A stretch of DNA of 21,595 nt from WJKP01 sp964531215 (GTDB lineage: Bacteria; Patescibacteriota; Patescibacteriia; CAIXNZ01): positions 1-21,595 of the forward strand of contig CAZHFK010000018.1 of the NCBI GenBank assembly GCA_964531215.1, in the 5' to 3' direction. Shown in pieces: positions 7,442 through 16,215 of this stretch. The notes beneath the pieces are model-generated. The model saw only the letters and a program-made list of their open reading frames with translations. It did not search any database and was not told the origin of the DNA. The translations under genes were made by a program, and so were the position numbers. Position 1 is the stretch's first letter; every line of letters begins with the position of its first letter.

Positions 7442-8077
7442 ATGATTTTATTAAGTTTAGCCATGCTGACAACTGCAACTGAAGCCGTTGCTAAAACCGT
7501 AGAAAACTTCTCTGATCTTAAAGAAAAAATAAAAAAAGAAATAAAATCTGAAGAAGATGAAACACTTAAAAAACTAAGAGAAAATGGCAAAAAATTAAGG
7601 TCGGAAAATGTTGATATTTTAGTTGATAAACAAGGTAATATAACTTATAGTATGGGGTTTGCTAAAAATGATCAAGAAAAGAATGATCCTCTTTGGGTAA
7701 TGTCAGATGAAATTACTAAAAATGAAGAGGGCGAAGGCTATTCACGTTTAACAATGATAGATAAAGATGCCGATGGCGATGTAGATAGGAGCCTCATAGC
7801 TAAATACGACAATGAAAACGATAAAAAAAGAAATGCAGCTGCTGATCAAATGAAATTATTTCAAAAATGGCAAGAGTTATTAAAAGAATCCGAATTTTCC
7901 AGTATGGGCATGGGCGACACTGATAACTCTAAAATATATAATATTAAAGATGGCGAAGATGGTGAAGTTGAAATTATTAATTTTGAATCAGGTGAACATG
8001 GTTCAGGTGAAAGCCAATCAACAGTTTTAAACATGAATGAAAATTTTAAAAACGATTTAGAAAAATACAACGAATAA
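7442..8077 (+). CDS. Acidic hypothetical protein
   Basis: I do not recognise this 211-residue protein. It has a short hydrophobic start (MILLSLAMLTTATEAVA), a lysine/glutamate-rich helical stretch (about 20-60), and a C-terminal half rich in Asp, Glu and Asn. The DKDADGDVDRS segment resembles the calcium loop of EF-hand or dockerin modules, but only one copy is present. The ATG used here is the first in frame, yet the frame is open 24 codons further upstream without a start, and a short frame beginning at 7363 probably encodes the missing N-terminus. It is one of only two plus-strand genes in the window. It faces the MscS gene and shares a bidirectional terminator with it. Confidence 0.7.
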   Translation: MILLSLAMLTTATEAVAKTVENFSDLKEKIKKEIKSEEDETLKKLRENGKKLRSENVDILVDKQGNITYSMGFAKNDQEKNDPLWVMSDEITKNEEGEGYSRLTMIDKDADGDVDRSLIAKYDNENDKKRNAAADQMKLFQKWQELLKESEFSSMGMGDTDNSKIYNIKDGEDGEVEIINFESGEHGSGESQSTVLNMNENFKNDLEKYNE

Positions 8078-8089
8078 TTTGCTTTAAAT

Positions 8090-8120
8090 AAAAAACTACT
8101 TACTTAACAAGTAGTTTTTT
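8090..8120. terminator. Bidirectional terminator between convergent genes
   Basis: A 12-bp stem pairs AAAAAACTACTT (8090-8101) with AAGTAGTTTTTT (8109-8120) around a seven-base loop. T tracts on both strands allow it to end the acidic hypothetical gene (plus) and the MscS gene (minus). Confidence 0.8.
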
Positions 8121-8133
8121 ATTTGTTGTTTTT

Positions 8134-9198
8134 TTATTCTTTGGCCAAATAAACAGTTTGTGTTGGAAAAGCCATTTCTATTTTTTCTTTGGCAAACAAA
8201 TATCTTATTTTATATAAGACTTGCTGCTGTATGTCAAGAAATTTTTTATAATCCTCGGTTTGGGCATAAAATGAAAGTTCAAAATTTAAAGATGAGTCGG
8301 CAAATTCCACAAAATGAACCCGATCAAAATTAGTCAGCTTGGTTTTCTCAACAGCCTCTTTTAATAATTTTGTAATTAATTTTAATTTGGTCTGGGAAGT
8401 ATCATAAGTTACACCGACTCTAAACAATGATCTTCTTTCTTTGACTGTTTTAAAATTTTGAATTCGGGCAGAAGTTAATTCCTGATTGGAAATAATAAGT
8501 TCTTCCCCGTCCAAAGCTCTGATTCTGGTTGTCTTTATACCTATTTTTTCAACAGTTCCCTGATCCTGGCCAACAATTATAAAATCACCTACCACAAAAG
8601 GTTTATCTAAATAAATTGCCAAAGATGAAAATAAATCACTTAATATATTTTGCAAAGCCAAAGCAATGGCTACACCACCTATCCCCAGACCGGCGATTAA
8701 TGATGTAACATCAACACCTAAATTAGCCAATATTAAAATAAGTCCGACCACCCACAAAGCTATTTTCGATAACATGCTAATATATCGAACCCCCATTTTT
8801 GTCGCAGTTTCCTTATCTCGGGCTAATTTTTTTTGAACCAAATAGTCTATTAATATCTGTATTCCGGCAATTACCTGATAAGTAATCCAAACTATTAATA
8901 AGCCATTAATTATTTTTTGGCCTATCGGATTTATATTTAAAAAATATAAGGCTAAATAAAAAGCTAAAAATGAATAAAAAGGCGGTTTAACTGATCTGAC
9001 AATTTTTATTAAGGTATCGTCAATTTCAGTTATTGTTTTTTTGGCAAATTTATCTAATTTTTTCAAAATAATTGCTTGGAAAATTTTTAAAATAATCAAA
9101 AAAGCCACAAAAGAAATTACCGCTATAATATAATCTTGAATAGTGTTATTTAAAAATTCTATTTGTAAAATCGGGTGATTTAAAATTTGCTCAATCAT
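8134..9198 (-). CDS. MscS-family mechanosensitive ion channel
   Basis: The 354-residue protein is a small-conductance mechanosensitive channel that opens under membrane tension to release solutes. Hydrophobic segments lie near residues 22-45, 70-88, 94-116 and 140-162. The pore-lining helix follows, with the glycine/alanine-rich GLGIGGVAIALALQN (about 170-185). The beta domain comes next, with DKPFVVGDFIIVG, GTVEKIGIKTTRIR and the DGEELIISNQELTSARIQN hallmark. The mixed alpha/beta C-terminal domain completes the chain. With at least four membrane segments before the pore region it is somewhat longer than E. coli MscS. It follows the PEBP lipoprotein gene by 47 bases on the same strand. Confidence 0.95.
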   Translation of the reverse strand: MIEQILNHPILQIEFLNNTIQDYIIAVISFVAFLIILKIFQAIILKKLDKFAKKTITEIDDTLIKIVRSVKPPFYSFLAFYLALYFLNINPIGQKIINGLLIVWITYQVIAGIQILIDYLVQKKLARDKETATKMGVRYISMLSKIALWVVGLILILANLGVDVTSLIAGLGIGGVAIALALQNILSDLFSSLAIYLDKPFVVGDFIIVGQDQGTVEKIGIKTTRIRALDGEELIISNQELTSARIQNFKTVKERRSLFRVGVTYDTSQTKLKLITKLLKEAVEKTKLTNFDRVHFVEFADSSLNFELSFYAQTEDYKKFLDIQQQVLYKIRYLFAKEKIEMAFPTQTVYLAKE

Positions 9199-9245
9199 AA
9201 TAATTATGCTTATTTGTTAAACATTATTAATTATATCATTTTTAC

Positions 9246-9791
9246 TTATGAACGGCTATACAAACCAATTAATTCTACCGAATCCAAAACATAGCCCTGC
9301 ATTACCTGTTCAAGTTCATCTTTCCCAGCACTGGATGATAAATCTAATTTTTTATCAAGCGCATATAATTTAAAAAAATAACGATGTTCGTCGCTCGGAG
9401 GACAAGGGCCGCCATAACCGGTCTTGCCAAAATTGGTCATACCCTCAACTGCGTCGGCTGGCACAGAATTTTTAGCGATTTCGGTTGTTTGCGGATCAAT
9501 ATTCCAAACAGTCCAATGAACCCAAGTACCAGCCGGCGCGTCAGGATCATCAACTATTAAAACTAAAGATTGGGCATTATTGGGAACTTCTGAAATTTGT
9601 AATGGCGGATTAACATTTTCCCCATCACAAGTATATTCAGACGGGATACTTTGATTGTTATCAAAAGCTGGTGAAGTTAATTTCATATTAATATTTTTAA
9701 TAGTTAAATCAGCTTGTTCCTGTTGACCCGGAAAACAAGCCGTTAAAATAAAACTTAAACTTAAAATTAATAAAATTAAAAATTTTCTCAT
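9246..9791 (-). CDS. YbhB/YbcL (PEBP)-family lipoprotein
   Basis: The 181-residue protein belongs to the phosphatidylethanolamine-binding protein superfamily. The N-terminus is a lipoprotein signal peptide ending in the lipobox LTAC with C19 as the lipidated residue, so it should be anchored on the outside of the membrane. The family motifs DDPDAPAGTWVHW and GPCPPSDEHRYFF form the ligand pocket. The C-terminal half is complete. The biological ligand of bacterial members is not established. It lies 28 bases after the DUF2207 gene, probably in the same transcript. Confidence 0.92.
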   Translation of the reverse strand: MRKFLILLILSLSFILTACFPGQQEQADLTIKNINMKLTSPAFDNNQSIPSEYTCDGENVNPPLQISEVPNNAQSLVLIVDDPDAPAGTWVHWTVWNIDPQTTEIAKNSVPADAVEGMTNFGKTGYGGPCPPSDEHRYFFKLYALDKKLDLSSSAGKDELEQVMQGYVLDSVELIGLYSRS

Positions 9792-9819
9792 AATTGATTA
9801 TTTAAATAATTATAAATTT

Positions 9820-11559
9820 TTACCAACTACCACCTCCTCCGCCGCCAAAGCCGCCGCCGGAAAATCCCCCACCGCCGGAAAATCCACTAGAACCGCTTGC
9901 CGCACCAGAAGATGAAGGCGATGAAGTTAAACCTGAAGCTGATACTGATTTAAAATCATTTAAACTATCAGCCAAAATAAAAGCTGAAAAAGCTTGACTG
10001 CCCGGCGCACTATACCAGTTTGGCTGTTCGTTTACATAAATAGCTTTAAATTGTTCAGCCCATTGCTTTTCAACTCCTAAAACCATAGCATAAGGCAAAA
10101 GTCTTTCAAATTCTTGGGGATTTTTTTCAGGTGCGTTATGAAATTTTAGCCTGTCTTTTTCCGCTACAGTCAAATATTGTCTCAAGCCCAAAATATATTC
10201 TTTGGTAATAGCGCCTTTTTTAGTTATTTTAGGCATAAATACACCAAAAATTAAAATAATAAAGCCAGAAGCTACTAAACTGAAAAACAAATAAAGCCCC
10301 AGATAAGTTATGAATAAAGCAATGCTGCCAATACTAATAAATATTAATAAAACGCCTAAAATAGTAAAAATAGTACCAGCTGATCTATAATTTTTAGGGA
10401 AATATTTTTCTTTAATCAAACGATCCCAAACTTTATTACGAAGCAAAGAAAAATCAGCATAAAATTTATTGCGTAATTCCGATAATTTAACTTTATTTTG
10501 AGTACCATAATCAAATAAATGATTCATTAAATTGCGTTGTATATCTGTTAATTGCTTGTCAGCTTCTTTTAATTTAATAAACTCATAATTAGCTGATTTT
10601 AAAAATCCTTTTTTTTCAATCTGTTTTATTTTTAAATAACCTTTAATCGCCAAATTGATTATTTCGGCTGAAATATCTTTACCTTGTACTTTATTATCAT
10701 AAATTGTGCCGACCTCAACAGGAGATAAATTATCCGGAGGATCAAATTGCGCGATAATCGTTCCGCGTCCTTCCGGATCTCTACCGCGCGTATACCAAAA
10801 ATAAAAACAAAAACTTAAAACCAATAAAGGAATTAGCAAAACCCAATTATCAAATAAAGTATATTTTATTGTTTCAGTAAAAGCCGGTTTTTTTAAAATC
10901 CCTTTTGGTAATCCGACTACAACAGTTAATCCTTGATTAGGATTCAAATCAGATTGTTCAAATTGAATTTCAGTTATTAAATTTTCATTATTTTTAATCA
11001 ATTCCCTGTTTTGGCAAACTGTATCCGAACCAGTTTCTCCGGCAAAACAAATGGTTGCAATATTTTCTATGGCTTGTGGCAACTTAACCTTAACTTGCGC
11101 CTGATCAATCGGTACAGACCATTGATTACCGGTTGCATTCCAATATAGTTCGTCATAATCATCAAAATAATTAATGCCTCGTTTAATTCGATATTGTATA
11201 TTATATATATGCCGGCCAGTAATACTAACATCGGGATCGCCAATTTTGATTTGCACATAATCACCCGGATAAGAAATATCTACTTTATATGGCTGATTAT
11301 TTTCATCAGTAACAAAAATATCAAAAATCCGAAGATTATAATTACCGCCACGAGCTTTATATTTTATGGGAATTCGACGAAAAATACCGTGCCGTTGTAA
11401 ATCAGCAAAATCATATTCTATTATTTCTTTTACATTAATACTTGAATCCTGATTAATTTCAACTTCAACCTTAAAATCACTAACCCTTTCACCAGCCAAA
11501 ACTTGTGAACAATACAATAAGCCAATTATGACAATAAAAAATATTAAATATCTTTTCAT
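9820..11559 (-). CDS. DUF2207 membrane protein with glycine-rich tail
   Basis: The 579-residue protein fits the DUF2207 family of predicted membrane proteins, whose function is unknown. It begins with a signal peptide (about 1-22). An extracellular beta-rich domain (about 25-220) contains the typical EIIEYDFADLQRHGIFRRIP start. One membrane helix follows (about 234-256), then a soluble helical part. A second hydrophobic pair lies near 393-443. A low-complexity Ser/Gly tail ends the protein in GGFGGGGGGSW. The gene starts 19 bases after glutamate dehydrogenase on the same strand, so the two are probably cotranscribed without an evident functional link. Confidence 0.9.
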   Translation of the reverse strand: MKRYLIFFIVIIGLLYCSQVLAGERVSDFKVEVEINQDSSINVKEIIEYDFADLQRHGIFRRIPIKYKARGGNYNLRIFDIFVTDENNQPYKVDISYPGDYVQIKIGDPDVSITGRHIYNIQYRIKRGINYFDDYDELYWNATGNQWSVPIDQAQVKVKLPQAIENIATICFAGETGSDTVCQNRELIKNNENLITEIQFEQSDLNPNQGLTVVVGLPKGILKKPAFTETIKYTLFDNWVLLIPLLVLSFCFYFWYTRGRDPEGRGTIIAQFDPPDNLSPVEVGTIYDNKVQGKDISAEIINLAIKGYLKIKQIEKKGFLKSANYEFIKLKEADKQLTDIQRNLMNHLFDYGTQNKVKLSELRNKFYADFSLLRNKVWDRLIKEKYFPKNYRSAGTIFTILGVLLIFISIGSIALFITYLGLYLFFSLVASGFIILIFGVFMPKITKKGAITKEYILGLRQYLTVAEKDRLKFHNAPEKNPQEFERLLPYAMVLGVEKQWAEQFKAIYVNEQPNWYSAPGSQAFSAFILADSLNDFKSVSASGLTSSPSSSGAASGSSGFSGGGGFSGGGFGGGGGGSW

Positions 11560-11578
11560 ATTTACGCGATATTCTGAA

Positions 11579-12793
11579 TTATTTTAATTTTCCTCTTAAT
11601 TTTTCTGTTTTTATAATTCTTTCTATTGCAACCAAATAACTATTAGCCCTAAAATCAGCCTGACTGTTTTCATATTGCTGCCAAATTTGTAAAAAGGCTT
11701 TATCGAGTTTTTCTTTTAATTTTTGTTTTATGTATTTATCGTCCCAATAAAAACCCTGATTATTCTGAACCCATTCAAAATAACTGACAGTGACACCGCC
11801 TGAATTAGCCAAAATATCAGGTAAAACTAAAATTTTATTATCATATAAAATTTTATCGGCTGCTGAAGTTGTCGGGCCATTGGCTAATTCTAGTATAATT
11901 TTAGCTTTAATATTCTGAGCGTTTTGTTCTGTAATAACATTGCCCAAAGCTGCCGGAATTAAAATATCGCAATCAATGCCTAATAATTCTTGATTTGTAA
12001 TATTATCTGCTTCCGTATAATCTGTTAAGCGTCCTGTTTCTTTTTTAATCTTAATAAGCTTGTCAATATTTAATCCTTTTGGATTATAAATACTATTTTG
12101 AGAATCCGCTACAACAACTATTGAAAAATCTTGATCATATAATAATTTGGCTATATTCATGCCAGCATTGCCAAAACCCTGGATAGCAACTCTTTTATTG
12201 TTTAAATTTAATTTATTCAAAGCCGATTCCAAAACATACTGTCCGCCTAAAGCAGTTGCTATGTCACGTACCAAGGAACCGCCCAATTCAAGCGGTTTAC
12301 CGGTAATCATTCCCGGATAACTACCACCTCTTAATTTTTCATATTCATCAAGCATCCAAGCCATAATTTGGGGATTGGTATAAACATCAGGTGCAGGAAT
12401 ATCTTGATTTGGGCCCAGATATTTATAAAAAGCTTGAATATATTTACGGCTTACTTCTTCAATTTGTTCATTATTCAAATCTTTGGGATTAATTTGAACG
12501 CCACCTTTAGCGCCGCCAAACGGAACATCAACTACGGCAGTTTTGATAGTCATCCAAAAAGATAAGGCAGTAACTTCATCTTCGCTAACCTCGGGATGAA
12601 AACGAATCCCTCCTTTAAAAGGACCTCTGGCATTATTATATTGAATACGAAAAGCCGGGTATTTTTTACCAGCTAAATCTATTTCAGCTAAATGAGGCGC
12701 TTGTGGTTTTTGCAATAAGGCTATTTCTGAATTTGTAAAATTAAATTTTTCCTTAAGCTGATTTAAAAAATTTAAAATATTAGTAAACTCCAT
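11579..12793 (-). CDS. gdhA: Glutamate dehydrogenase (Glu/Leu/Phe/Val dehydrogenase family)
   Basis: It catalyses reversible oxidative deamination of glutamate to 2-oxoglutarate and ammonia with NAD(P). The key residues of the Clostridium enzyme (K89, K113, K125, D165) have equivalents with identical spacing here: K60 before GGIRFHP, K84, the catalytic K96 in GGAKGG, and D136 in PAPDVYTN. The Rossmann domain follows, with the dinucleotide-binding VAIQGFGNAGMNIAK near residue 200 and the NSGGVTVSYFEWVQN segment near the end. At 404 residues it is a compact hexameric-type enzyme. Cofactor preference cannot be read reliably. A terminator upstream separates it from the beta-propeller gene. Confidence 0.95.
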   Translation of the reverse strand: MEFTNILNFLNQLKEKFNFTNSEIALLQKPQAPHLAEIDLAGKKYPAFRIQYNNARGPFKGGIRFHPEVSEDEVTALSFWMTIKTAVVDVPFGGAKGGVQINPKDLNNEQIEEVSRKYIQAFYKYLGPNQDIPAPDVYTNPQIMAWMLDEYEKLRGGSYPGMITGKPLELGGSLVRDIATALGGQYVLESALNKLNLNNKRVAIQGFGNAGMNIAKLLYDQDFSIVVVADSQNSIYNPKGLNIDKLIKIKKETGRLTDYTEADNITNQELLGIDCDILIPAALGNVITEQNAQNIKAKIILELANGPTTSAADKILYDNKILVLPDILANSGGVTVSYFEWVQNNQGFYWDDKYIKQKLKEKLDKAFLQIWQQYENSQADFRANSYLVAIERIIKTEKLRGKLK

Positions 12794-12841
12794 AATAATT
12801 ATTATTAATTTGCTATTATTTTAGCATGTTTTTTGTTAAAT

Positions 12842-12868
12842 AAAAAGCCCCTTTTAAAGGGGCTTTTT
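12842..12868. terminator. Rho-independent terminator after the beta-propeller gene
   Basis: A strong GC stem pairs AAAAAGCCCC (12842-12851) with GGGGCTTTTT (12859-12868), and the TTT/AAA bases inside extend it. It is flanked by T or A on both sides and lies 20 bases downstream of the beta-propeller stop on the minus strand. Confidence 0.85.
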
Positions 12869-12887
12869 AAAAAAAATCATACAATTA

Positions 12888-13571
12888 TTAGAATTTTAAT
12901 TGATTAACTTCTTGCCAGTCAGTTTCGTTAATCACAATAATCCTGTCATCACCAATAATATAAAGATAATCATTGATAAAAATCGCCCGTCTGGCACGGA
13001 TATTACTAACGGCTTTAACCAATTCTAATTGATTATTATCATATGAAAAAATATAACCGCCACGAGAACCAGGCAAAAAGAAAATTTTAAATTTATCATC
13101 CAATAAAAAGGCGTGATGGGTCTGAGCGATTTCTGAAAAATATTCATCTAAATTATATTTGGCGGTTTCTGTCGGATTGCTTGGATCGGATACGTCAAAT
13201 AAGGATATTTTAACTTTATTATCTTCTTCGCCAATACCCAATATTTTATCTTTATTAATCGGATGCAAATATGAAGAATAACCAGGAATTTTCAATTCAC
13301 CCTTAAGCTGAGGTTTTTGCGGATCAGCCAAATTCAAAACATAAAACGGATCAATTCTTCTAAAAGTTACCACATAACCTTTATCTTCAATAAATCTAAC
13401 CGAATAAATTTGTTCGGTTAAACCGAGATTTAAAACCGAACCTGTTTGTTTTAAATTTTCATCTAAAATATAAACATCATTAAAACTTTCACCGCGTCTG
13501 CCAAAACCGGGCAAGATATTACTTCGTCCGGTTGTAGTGGCAATTCTTAAATTATCCTGATATTCATCCAA
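12888..13571 (-). CDS. Secreted beta-propeller protein, C-terminal part (gene broken by assembly gap)
   Basis: These 227 residues are the C-terminal half of the protein whose N-terminal half is at 13583-14884. The DEYQDNLRIATTTG segment at the beginning is a landmark of the COG4880 family (secreted proteins with a C-terminal beta-propeller). Repeated blade-like strands follow, such as YSVRFIEDKGYVVTFR, FYVLNLADPQKPQLKGEL and ISLFDVSDPSNPTE. The frame opens at a TTG beside the gap, which is an interior leucine codon and not a real start. The 10-N gap plus the leftover base is 11 bases, so it does not keep the frame. If the gene is intact, the real gap length must leave a remainder of 2 when divided by 3. 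Confidence 0.88.
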   Translation of the reverse strand: MDEYQDNLRIATTTGRSNILPGFGRRGESFNDVYILDENLKQTGSVLNLGLTEQIYSVRFIEDKGYVVTFRRIDPFYVLNLADPQKPQLKGELKIPGYSSYLHPINKDKILGIGEEDNKVKISLFDVSDPSNPTETAKYNLDEYFSEIAQTHHAFLLDDKFKIFFLPGSRGGYIFSYDNNQLELVKAVSNIRARRAIFINDYLYIIGDDRIIVINETDWQEVNQLKF

Positions 13572-13572
13572 A

Positions 13573-13582
13573 NNNNNNNNNN
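13573..13582. other. Assembly gap (10 N)
   Basis: Ten undetermined bases lie inside the beta-propeller gene. The run length is probably a placeholder, because related proteins normally have some more residues between the two flanking segments. Confidence 0.99.
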
Positions 13583-14884
13583 AAGATTATCTATAGCTAT
13601 TTTCACAATGCCCGTTTTTTCCAATTCACGGCTATGTTCTTTGGCATAATCAGTCATTTTATTATTTAATTCATTTTCAATTCTTAATAATTCATCTTCA
13701 TCCAAAGAATTCATGAATTGCTGTAAAACGGTCATAAATTCAGTCATTTTAGCGCTATCGGAGATATCATAAGTCTGAAGTTTATTTAATTTGGTAATCA
13801 CCCAGTCAGGTATTAATTCATTATTAGCTTTAAAAAAATTCAAAATATATTGGAGAAAATCCCCCGGATAAAAATAAGTAACATAGACAGCCTGATTTGA
13901 CACATAAACAACCGAAGAATCGGACGCTCCAACAAAGGCTGTTTTATTATTAATCTGGCCGTTTTGCGGATTTAGTTCTAAAATACTATAAGTCACATCA
14001 ACAGGAATATTAGTCTTGGGATGGTAAATATCAGTACAAGCGATTTCCAAAGCTTGGCCATTATAAGTTAAAGGTTTAATCGGACAAGGTCGAGGTACAT
14101 TAATTCTTGTTTTGGTAACCAAATAAATTTTATCCTGATATAAACGAGCTGTTTCCAAAGAATTTCTTTGATCCAATTCAACTAACCATTTTTCTTCAGG
14201 CTGAGTCGGATCAGTCACATCATAACCGTAAATCTCATTATTAGAAAAAACAACTAAAATATTATTATTTAAAAGTAAATTCCCCTGTTTATCAATATCG
14301 GCATCAATTTGCAAATCAGCCGGTGGAAAAGCTTTAATTGCTTTTGTGGCGCCTATTTTACGTGGAGCTGGCGGAACAATACCGGGTTCACTTGAAATTT
14401 CTTCATCAGGAGTTTCTCTGAAAATCGGCATTGGTTCCCGATAAAACCCATGCGAAGAAAAATAAATTTCCCGGCCGTCAGTCTTAACGATATCAGGTTC
14501 ATCAATGCCGCTCACCTGAACATTTGTTTCAGAAAATCGATCAGGTATGGCCCCGCTTTTTTCAGCATTACCCAAACCGATAGACCGAGTTGCGTCCAAA
14601 CCTACATCAAAAGCCATATCTCTGGCCGGCGCCATTGGCTGAGCCAAACCGCCAAACCCATAAGTTTCCTGTGACGTCTTAGTTAAATAATTTTTAAAAT
14701 CATCTTCTGAAGTAAATTTCACAATATCTGCCTGGGGCTTTTTTATATCGGGAAAAATATCCGGCAAATTCAAATTAGGCAAATCCGGTTTTTCATAATT
14801 TTGAAAAAAATAATAAACAATTGATAAATTAAAAATTGTAATCAAAACAATAACAGCCAATAAAAGATAAATTTTTTTGTCCAT
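13583..14884 (-). CDS. Secreted beta-propeller protein, N-terminal part (gene broken by assembly gap)
   Basis: These 434 residues begin with an N-terminal membrane anchor or signal (about 5-27) after the short basic MDKK. They contain the diagnostic VSGIDEPDIVKTDGREIYFSS segment of COG4880-type proteins, where a ligand or metal site is often assumed. A long stretch of beta-propeller strands follows (NILVVFSNNEIYGYDVTDP, ARLYQDKIYLVTKTR). The chain continues across the 10-N gap into the part at 12888-13571; together they give one protein of about 660 residues plus the missing piece. The protein should sit outside the cell, anchored to the membrane. Its function is not known. The four genes upstream also encode membrane-anchored extracellular proteins. 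Confidence 0.9.
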
Positions 14885-14930
14885 AATTTTATTAGTTATT
14901 TAAATTAAATTAATTTAATCATAACAAATT

Positions 14931-15206
14931 TTAATTAAACTGACTAATCCACTCGCCAATACCGCTAAAAGGATGGAAAAGACATTCTTTAAAACAGCCG
15001 GCATCATAATAAAAGGTAAATATTTTACTCAAACACAATGTATCAATAACTCTTTCTTGGCAATAAGTCCGATAAGCCCCGCTAGGCCAACTAAAACAAT
15101 TTAAAACCATACATAAAATCGGGATTAAAATGATTATACCTGAAATTATTAAAAAAACTATAATAATAGTTTTTTTATAAGAAAAAATTTTATAATAAAG
15201 TTTCAT
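14931..15206 (-). CDS. Small membrane-anchored cysteine-rich hypothetical protein
   Basis: I do not recognise this 91-residue protein. A basic start (MKLYYKIFSYKK) is followed by one strong hydrophobic helix (about 13-36). The remainder is probably extracytoplasmic and has six cysteines (residues about 37, 49, 58, 71, 75 and others), which suggests disulfides. It starts 5 bases downstream of the next gene's stop, so the two are probably translated from one message. No ribosome binding site is evident. Confidence 0.65.
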   Translation of the reverse strand: MKLYYKIFSYKKTIIIVFLIISGIIILIPILCMVLNCFSWPSGAYRTYCQERVIDTLCLSKIFTFYYDAGCFKECLFHPFSGIGEWISQFN

Positions 15207-15211
15207 GGTGT

Positions 15212-15616
15212 TTATTGGATAGCTAATCTTTTACAGCTGAAAGTAATTTGTTCAGAATCAGCTTTTTCACAAATTGATAAATCAGCTTCAACTATGGCAA
15301 AAGCCGCCAAACAAATTAGCTGATATTTCCTGTCCAAATCCAAACAATAATTATAATCCGTATTCTTGGTTGCCAAATATTCAAAGCAGGCTAAACTGTT
15401 TAACTGGCGTTGAAATTGATGCGAAACCTTAACATCGGTCAACATTTTCTTACATTGTTCAATTTTTAATAATATTTCTTGCCGGCTTAATTGTTGTGCT
15501 TTATATGATTCTTGCCAAGGTAAAAAATACGCAAAAACAATAAGCGCAATAAAACAAACCATGCCTAAGATATGAAATAATCTGGTTAAAGTTATTTTTT
15601 CTTGATTGGCTGACAT
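15212..15616 (-). CDS. Membrane-anchored hypothetical protein
   Basis: I do not recognise this 134-residue protein. The start was set at the ATG at 15616, directly after the upstream gene's stop (TAATATG). The longer frame to 15637 would need a TTG start and overlap that gene by 20 bases. One hydrophobic helix (LFHILGMVCFIALIVFAYFLPW) lies near the N-terminus. A mostly helical domain with several cysteines follows, including LACFEYLATKNTDYNYCLDLDRKYQLICLAAFA, whose spaced Cys/Leu/Ala pattern could be a helical repeat. It belongs to the row of small anchored proteins between 14,931 and 16,632. Confidence 0.68.
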   Translation of the reverse strand: MSANQEKITLTRLFHILGMVCFIALIVFAYFLPWQESYKAQQLSRQEILLKIEQCKKMLTDVKVSHQFQRQLNSLACFEYLATKNTDYNYCLDLDRKYQLICLAAFAIVEADLSICEKADSEQITFSCKRLAIQ

Positions 15617-15617
15617 A

Positions 15618-16187
15618 TTAAAATTCAACAGGCACAATTAATTGATCGGCATTTTTCGGCAGGCCAGAAGGATTATCTTTTTCCAGAATTAATGTGCCTT
15701 CATCGGTTTCCGGAGTTTCAAATTCAAGTTCGGCAACAAATGGTACGAAATCTTCAGTCATCCATTCATCTTGCGCCTGAGCAATTGCCGTACCGATTAA
15801 ATTATCATTGGCATCATACAATTTAACTGGAAAATCGGCTTCAAAAAACCATGAGCCGCGAGCTTCGCCTTCAATAGTTAAAGGACTGCTGATTTGCTGA
15901 TTGGGTCTGGGATTGTTTACTTTAATCAAATCCATTTTTTCCAGTTCATTGCCGATATCTTCAGTAAAAATCTGGCCGTTAGCCCGACATTGCCGAGGAT
16001 AAGACTCTAAAACGGGATAACCGGCAGCTACGCATTCTTCAAAGTTGCTGACAGTCAATTGATTTTGATCAGCGACTTGATTTTGAGTGGCTTGTTTTTC
16101 GGTTTGCTGAAAAAAATAAACACCCAAAAGTGCAAAACCAATAATCAAAACAGCTAAAATAATTAAGGAGATTTTTGTTTGTGACAT
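15618..16187 (-). CDS. Gmad2 immunoglobulin-like domain protein, membrane-anchored
   Basis: The 189-residue protein has an N-terminal membrane anchor (about 7-27). A short motif with two cysteines follows, FEECVAAGYPVLESYPRQCR, which is common in Patescibacteria exported proteins. The Gmad2 domain occupies about 88-187. Its signature is clear: NPRPNQQISSPLTIEGEARG, WFFEADFPVKLYD, WMTEDFVPFVAELEF and LILEKDNPSG. Gmad2 was described as an Ig-like fold in spore-germination-associated proteins, but in non-spore-formers its role is unknown. It probably acts at the cell surface. It is followed by two further anchored proteins with almost no spacing. Confidence 0.9.
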   Translation of the reverse strand: MSQTKISLIILAVLIIGFALLGVYFFQQTEKQATQNQVADQNQLTVSNFEECVAAGYPVLESYPRQCRANGQIFTEDIGNELEKMDLIKVNNPRPNQQISSPLTIEGEARGSWFFEADFPVKLYDANDNLIGTAIAQAQDEWMTEDFVPFVAELEFETPETDEGTLILEKDNPSGLPKNADQLIVPVEF

Positions 16188-16215
16188 AATAATTAATTAT
16201 TTATTTATAAATTTA

